In this document: one piece after another, positions 59,761 through 64,000 of the stretch
Numbering within the stretch: the stretch's first letter is position 1
Layout of the letters: each line of letters starts with the position of its first letter
From: Morella rubra
Lineage: Eukaryota > Streptophyta > Magnoliopsida > Fagales > Myricaceae
DNA: 64,000 nt
NCBI GenBank assembly: GCA_003952965.2
Contig: CM025856.1
Location: forward strand, 5,983,550 to 6,047,549
Reading direction: 5' to 3'
The notes under the pieces: model-generated
The model's database searches: none
What the model saw: the letters and a program-made list of their open reading frames with translations, nothing else
Told to the model about the DNA's origin: nothing
Position numbers and translations under genes: made by a program

Positions 59761-61656
59761 TCAGCGTCCTCTAGCTACATAAGCAACAGATGCTGCAGCA
59801 ACAATTGTAGTTGCAGAAGAAACCACAGTCCAGAAACTCTTCTGCTTATGTGCCTCAGCCACAGAGTTCTGCAGCATCTCGAGCTGTTTCTTCATATCTT
59901 CCACCATCTTCTCCTTGTCTCTGAAAGCACTGTTGATGGCATTCAACTCGACCACATATGGTTGAATTTCTTCCTCTAGCTTCTTCTCATTGGTAACCAC
60001 TTCTTTATTACCATTTCTGTCATCTAGAGACTGACACACCTGCACTGCAGTTTTCTTCACCATGCTCAAAGCTCGCTCTGAATTAATACTTACCGATTCC
60101 ATTTTGGCCCTCAAATCATCAATTCCCCGTTGGGCCTCAGAAAGGTCCTTCTGTACCAAATCCTTTTCCTTCACCAAAACATCCAAACGCTTCTCCATTG
60201 CCTTGCTTCTCTCAATCAGATTCTCATGCTCAATCGTTATCCGCCCCAACTCTTCCACAGTTTCTTGAATCCTCTTCTCCTTCTCTGAAACCAACACTTG
60301 CATGTTTTTCAGTTTCTTGTTCTCCTCATCAAAACCCTTCTGCACCTCATCCCTCTCAAGGGTTAGTCTATCAAGAGCATCTCTACATCGACTAACTTCA
60401 GACACTAATTGGTTGTTCTTCGCTGCTTTATCTCTACAAGAATCTTGCAATGTAGATACTTCAGCCCTTAGTCTACCAATCTCTGCCTTCAGCTCAACAA
60501 TCTCACCCTCCAGGCTAAGCTTCACTTCCTCGATCTCATTTTTCTCCCTAATCAATTCCTCAATCCTCTGCTGCCTAAACTCAGATTCCTTGCTAGTCAT
60601 ATCCAGAATCCTCTGAACTGAATCCCTTTCCTCTTTCAACTTCTCCATCTTTTGTTCCTTCTCCCTCTTCTCCTCCACCAAGATATTAATCTCCATCGCC
60701 ATCTTCTTTTCCTTGTCCATAGCTTCATCAATACTCTTTTCCAACTCCATCACTTTTGAGCGCAAAACTTCCTTCTCCTTCCGCAAATTCACAACAGTCT
60801 CATTCGATTCCCTCCCTCCTTTCTCCAATTCGCCAATCTTCACTTCTAGCATACTTGTCTTCCTCTCAACCTCACCCTTCTCCCTCACAAGCCCCTCACT
60901 CTCACTCCTCAAACTCTCAATAAACCTTGCCGACTCCTCCAAATTCCTCTCAACCGATTCTTTCTCCCTCTTCAAGGCATTAATCTCCTTTCCCATATCC
61001 AACTTTTCCTTCAATGCCCCCTCAACTTCCTTTTTCAGTTTCTGTACTTCTTCGGTGGTTTTTCTTTCTTTTTTCCCCATCTCAACAACTTTGTCTCTCA
61101 ATTCGTTTGCCTCATCAACCAGACGACTAATCTGTGGCTTAAGCAAATCCCTCTCTTGGTACGCCCCGCTCAGCCTCTCTCTCTCATTTTCAAGATTAGC
61201 CATTAGCTCATTCACCTCGTTCTCCAAAGACCCAATCTTAGCCTCTCTTTCAAGCTTCATTTTCTCAATCTCACTTTTCTCTTTCACCAACCCATCAAAC
61301 CCAACACCCAGTTCACCCATCTGGGTCTCCCAAAAAGTGTAAACCACACTCTTCTCTAACTCCAACCCAACATTCTGCTCACTCGCTCGAGCCAACTCAG
61401 CCTCGAGCAGCTTCTGTTCCATACCAGACCGAGTCAACTCGGCCTCCAAGGACTCCTTGGCATGTTCCAAGGACTCGACCTGTTGCCTGCGATCAAAGGT
61501 CTCTTTGAGAAGCATAGAGTTAAGAGACTTGAGGTTCTGGAGCTTCTCTGAAGGTTCATCCATGGGTTTGTCGTGGTGGTTTTGGCTTAGGTCTTGGGGT
61601 TGAGATGCTTCTACTTTGGGGTGTTTGGCTTCATGGGTCACTTTCTTTCTAGCCAT
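59761..61656 (-). CDS. Tail-anchored coiled-coil protein, 631 aa (right copy)
   Basis: The same single-exon 631-codon frame as 27867-29762, with start codon at 61654-61656. The encoded protein is identical, and antisense frames across it (for example 60713-61342) are identical too, which means almost no silent changes. The TATA box lies at 61755-61762 and the telo-box at 61716-61724. The predicted architecture is a polar N-terminus, an extended coiled coil and a C-terminal hydrophobic anchor. It is transcribed toward the palindrome centre. The family is not recognised. Confidence 0.9.
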   Translation of the reverse strand: MARKKVTHEAKHPKVEASQPQDLSQNHHDKPMDEPSEKLQNLKSLNSMLLKETFDRRQQVESLEHAKESLEAELTRSGMEQKLLEAELARASEQNVGLELEKSVVYTFWETQMGELGVGFDGLVKEKSEIEKMKLEREAKIGSLENEVNELMANLENERERLSGAYQERDLLKPQISRLVDEANELRDKVVEMGKKERKTTEEVQKLKKEVEGALKEKLDMGKEINALKREKESVERNLEESARFIESLRSESEGLVREKGEVERKTSMLEVKIGELEKGGRESNETVVNLRKEKEVLRSKVMELEKSIDEAMDKEKKMAMEINILVEEKREKEQKMEKLKEERDSVQRILDMTSKESEFRQQRIEELIREKNEIEEVKLSLEGEIVELKAEIGRLRAEVSTLQDSCRDKAAKNNQLVSEVSRCRDALDRLTLERDEVQKGFDEENKKLKNMQVLVSEKEKRIQETVEELGRITIEHENLIERSKAMEKRLDVLVKEKDLVQKDLSEAQRGIDDLRAKMESVSINSERALSMVKKTAVQVCQSLDDRNGNKEVVTNEKKLEEEIQPYVVELNAINSAFRDKEKMVEDMKKQLEMLQNSVAEAHKQKSFWTVVSSATTIVAAASVAYVARGR

Positions 61657-63314
61657 TTTCTTTCTTTCTTTTCTGAGGCTGTGATGAAAGGCAAATGGGA
61701 TTGGGAATATGAGGATTAGGGTTTTGCCGTGGGTTTTATGGTGGAGATGCGAGCTATATATATCGTCAAGGGATAGAGACGGACGCAGAGTGCGTGTTAG
61801 TTGTGTTCACGGTTTTGCGAGGGGAGGGAGTCGAATAGGGAGTTTGTTTCGAGTATTCAAATTTTGGGGCCCAGCTTTCGAGGTCTTTCGGGAACTTGAC
61901 GGGTTTTTGGAAGCTGAAAAGGTAGGTATATGATTGGGCTCATCCTGGGTCCGGCCCATATTTGGAGAATGTTCCAAGAAGCACATTGCACGTCTTCGGA
62001 GATATGAAGCACCCAAGCTGTAACCAAAAGATCGTGGAATAAAGTAAAACATCCCTGTGGAATTCTCTTAATTATTAATAAACCCAGAAAAAAATGAAGA
62101 AAGAAGAATAGTATTTTATAAAATTGCAGTGAATTTTCTTATCTGAGCAAAAATTGCAATGCATTCACTTTAGTGCTATAGAGATGTTAAATTGTGGCCG
62201 ACATAGTGTAGTTTGAAGCAATTTGTGTATATATGTTGTGGGTTTTACTTGCCGATCCTTGAGGCCCCTGGTTTGAACTTTGAGGTTGATTAGAAACGAT
62301 ATGGGCTTAAGGTTGTCGGTTCTTAGAGATGGGTTTTGAAGTTGTAGAGCTTCAAGATGGTAAAATTGATGTGGCGCCAGTTTTCCTTGACCTCTCAGCT
62401 TTTCCCTGGAGAATTGGTATGGACTTTTCGTCCCAGCTTTTGAACAGCAGTGAGAGAGATCGATATGATATCAGATAGGAGACAGAGAGCGCGAACCAAG
62501 CAAGAAATTAAGGGGGCGTTTGTTTACTCGATATTTTGGGACATGAAAATTTCTAACAAAATAAACACACTTCAAAATTTTTAACTTTTACATATACATA
62601 CTTCACCTTTCACAAACCCCAATAAATCTCAATAAAGTAAAGATTCCAAAATTTCGAGAATATTTCCCAAAATTTTGGCAAACAAACACCCCTAATGAAC
62701 TAGAAGAGGGAAAGACAAAAACGCGCAAAAGAAAAAGGAAAAAACGAAAAAAGAAAGAAGGTGGTGTAAGTGAGTGCCACAACCACACACAGAGTCACAG
62801 GTGGAAATGTTTTGGAAGTTGAAGGATAATGTTACTTATTTTGGATGAGAATTCTCATCAATTTGTTATCCGATTTGGACTATCCAATTCGGAGAAAAAT
62901 TGACACAGTTATACAACATTCAATACCACATTTATTAATTACTAAATAATATGAACCCATATGCTGTAACATCATTTTTCGAATTAGACAATTCAATTTA
63001 GACAATAAATTGGAAAAGGGTGAGCAACATATATTGTAAGCTTAGGACCTTAGGTCGTAAATTATTAAGCAGATGTGAGGGGGTATTAAGCGTGGCTGAT
63101 GGCCTAGCCCCTCATAGTGTATTCTCCATGATTTTGCTCTTGAGCTCTCTTGGATATACAATTGCAAATTAACAGGCATGCCATTTGAACAAGCATGCTA
63201 GTGCAAAAGTTGGAAGCCCATCTTGGAAGTATACCCATCTAGCCCAGCAAATTTAGCACAGATCGTTTAAGCCTTATATCTTCTATGGGTTTTGGAGAAC
63301 AACCAGCTTCCAAG
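61657..63314 (-). other. Promoter and intergenic DNA of the right coiled-coil gene
   Basis: Mirror of 26208-27866, including the TATA box (61755) and telo-box (61716). Apart from the Tourist MITE (62512-62692), no gene is seen. Confidence 0.5.
62512..62692. mobile_element. Tourist-like MITE, 181 bp (right copy)
   Basis: Mirror of 26831-27011, flanked by TAA (62509-62511 and 62693-62695). Confidence 0.8.
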
Positions 63315-64000
63315 TAAGGGTGAGTACCGGAATGGACCATTCTGGTTCCAGCACTCACCGAAATGAAAAATTTCATTCCGAAATAGAACTGAAATTTCCA
63401 GAAACGGAATCTGGAAATTCTGGTTCCATAGAAAAGTTGAAAACAACGATTTAAACCAAAAAATTAGAACAATTGACTCCCGCAAATCTAGATCCAAAGC
63501 AGTAACACTTTTTGTCTTTTGGGGATAGAACAATTCACGTATTCCTTTAAATACAACGGAAATGTATTCATAAGAGTTGTACAAAACAAACAAAGAACAT
63601 GTTGAGAAGTTGAAGAAAATTCTACCCAATGATACCAACACCCATAGGATGCCAAATACAGACCATAAGAAGAAGAACAAGAAGAACAAGAACAAGATGA
63701 AGAAGAAAAATTAGAATTCACTTGCCATCTCATTTCCCAGGTAGCTTTATAAAGGGAATCATCACTGTTCACTTTTCATTCTCTGAATACGAAATTGGTG
63801 ATTTGAGAATTGAAAATATTCATTCAACAGGTTTGGGAGCATGGTTGCATTCTTCCGGTACTCCCCCATTGATATTCTTTCTGTCCATTTACCGCCATCA
63901 GTGTTTGATTTCAATGGCCATGTTCAACATGAGTGGCTGAGAAAAGAGGCAGCAGAGGTGCTTTTAAGAATCTGAAATTGCTATTTGAAAATCCCCAAAT
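63315..64000 (-). mobile_element. hAT-like element, partial at window end (right copy)
   Basis: It begins TAAGGGTGAGTA after the duplication CTTCCAAG (63307-63314), mirroring the 3' end of 24967-26207. Near this end it lacks 8 bp (a GGTACTCC duplication) present in the left copy. The rest lies beyond the window. Confidence 0.85.

Larger units (their letters stand above)
44869..64000 (-). repeat. Right arm of the giant palindrome (>=19.1 kb)
   Basis: It is the reverse complement of 25518-44826 and holds the same genes and insertions in mirror order. The alignment continues to the last base of the window, where the final 40 bases match 25518-25557, so the outer end is not visible. Differences from the left arm are concentrated in intergenic DNA and transposons. 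Confidence 0.97.

Noticed and set aside
1..64000. tRNA, rRNA, CRISPR arrays, telomeric arrays, organelle insertions
   Set aside because: None is seen. The only tRNA-like sequence is the SINE head, and the single AAACCCTAA motifs are promoter telo-boxes, not arrays.

Overview
The window is nuclear DNA from a core eudicot plant, probably a heterozygous woody perennial. The evidence is AT-rich intergenic DNA, GT-AG introns, plant-type transposons (CACTA, hAT, MULE and Tourist MITEs, SINE, LINE) and three recognisable plant genes: an AHP phosphotransfer protein, a GID1 gibberellin receptor and a tail-anchored coiled-coil protein. There are no bacterial-style operons, rRNA genes or CRISPR arrays. 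The species cannot be named from the sequence alone.

Layout. 1-10853 is gene-poor: a C-poor, G/T-rich stretch (1 to about 5400), unassigned DNA, then a cluster of small repeats (7827-9092) including a fold-back element and a poly(A) retroposon with target-site duplications. 10854-12604 is a complete six-exon AHP gene. 15858-24057 is one complete CACTA (En/Spm) transposon of 8200 bp, flanked by the 3-bp duplication AAC. It carries two decayed transposon genes and many GTCCGGAC-type repeats, but no recognisable catalytic transposase. 24967-26207 is a hAT-like element with 8-bp target duplications.

From at least 25518 to the end of the window the DNA is one giant palindrome. The left arm (25518-44826) reappears in reverse complement as the right arm (44869-64000) around a 42-bp spacer (44827-44868). 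The right arm runs off the window, so each arm is at least 19.1 kb. Each arm holds the same genes and repeats: the 631-aa coiled-coil gene (transcribed toward the centre), a LINE RNase H fragment, several MITEs, GID1 (transcribed away from the centre) and a SINE. The two protein genes appear identical between the arms. Intergenic DNA differs by substitutions, 1-bp indels, a (CT)n length change, an A/T-tract replacement and a roughly 180-bp indel.

The palindrome is the most interesting feature. It is either a real inverted duplication with two divergently transcribed GID1 copies, or two haplotypes joined head to head during assembly. The sequence alone cannot decide. AHP (cytokinin phosphorelay) and GID1 (gibberellin perception) are both hormone-signalling genes, but nothing here shows a functional link between them.
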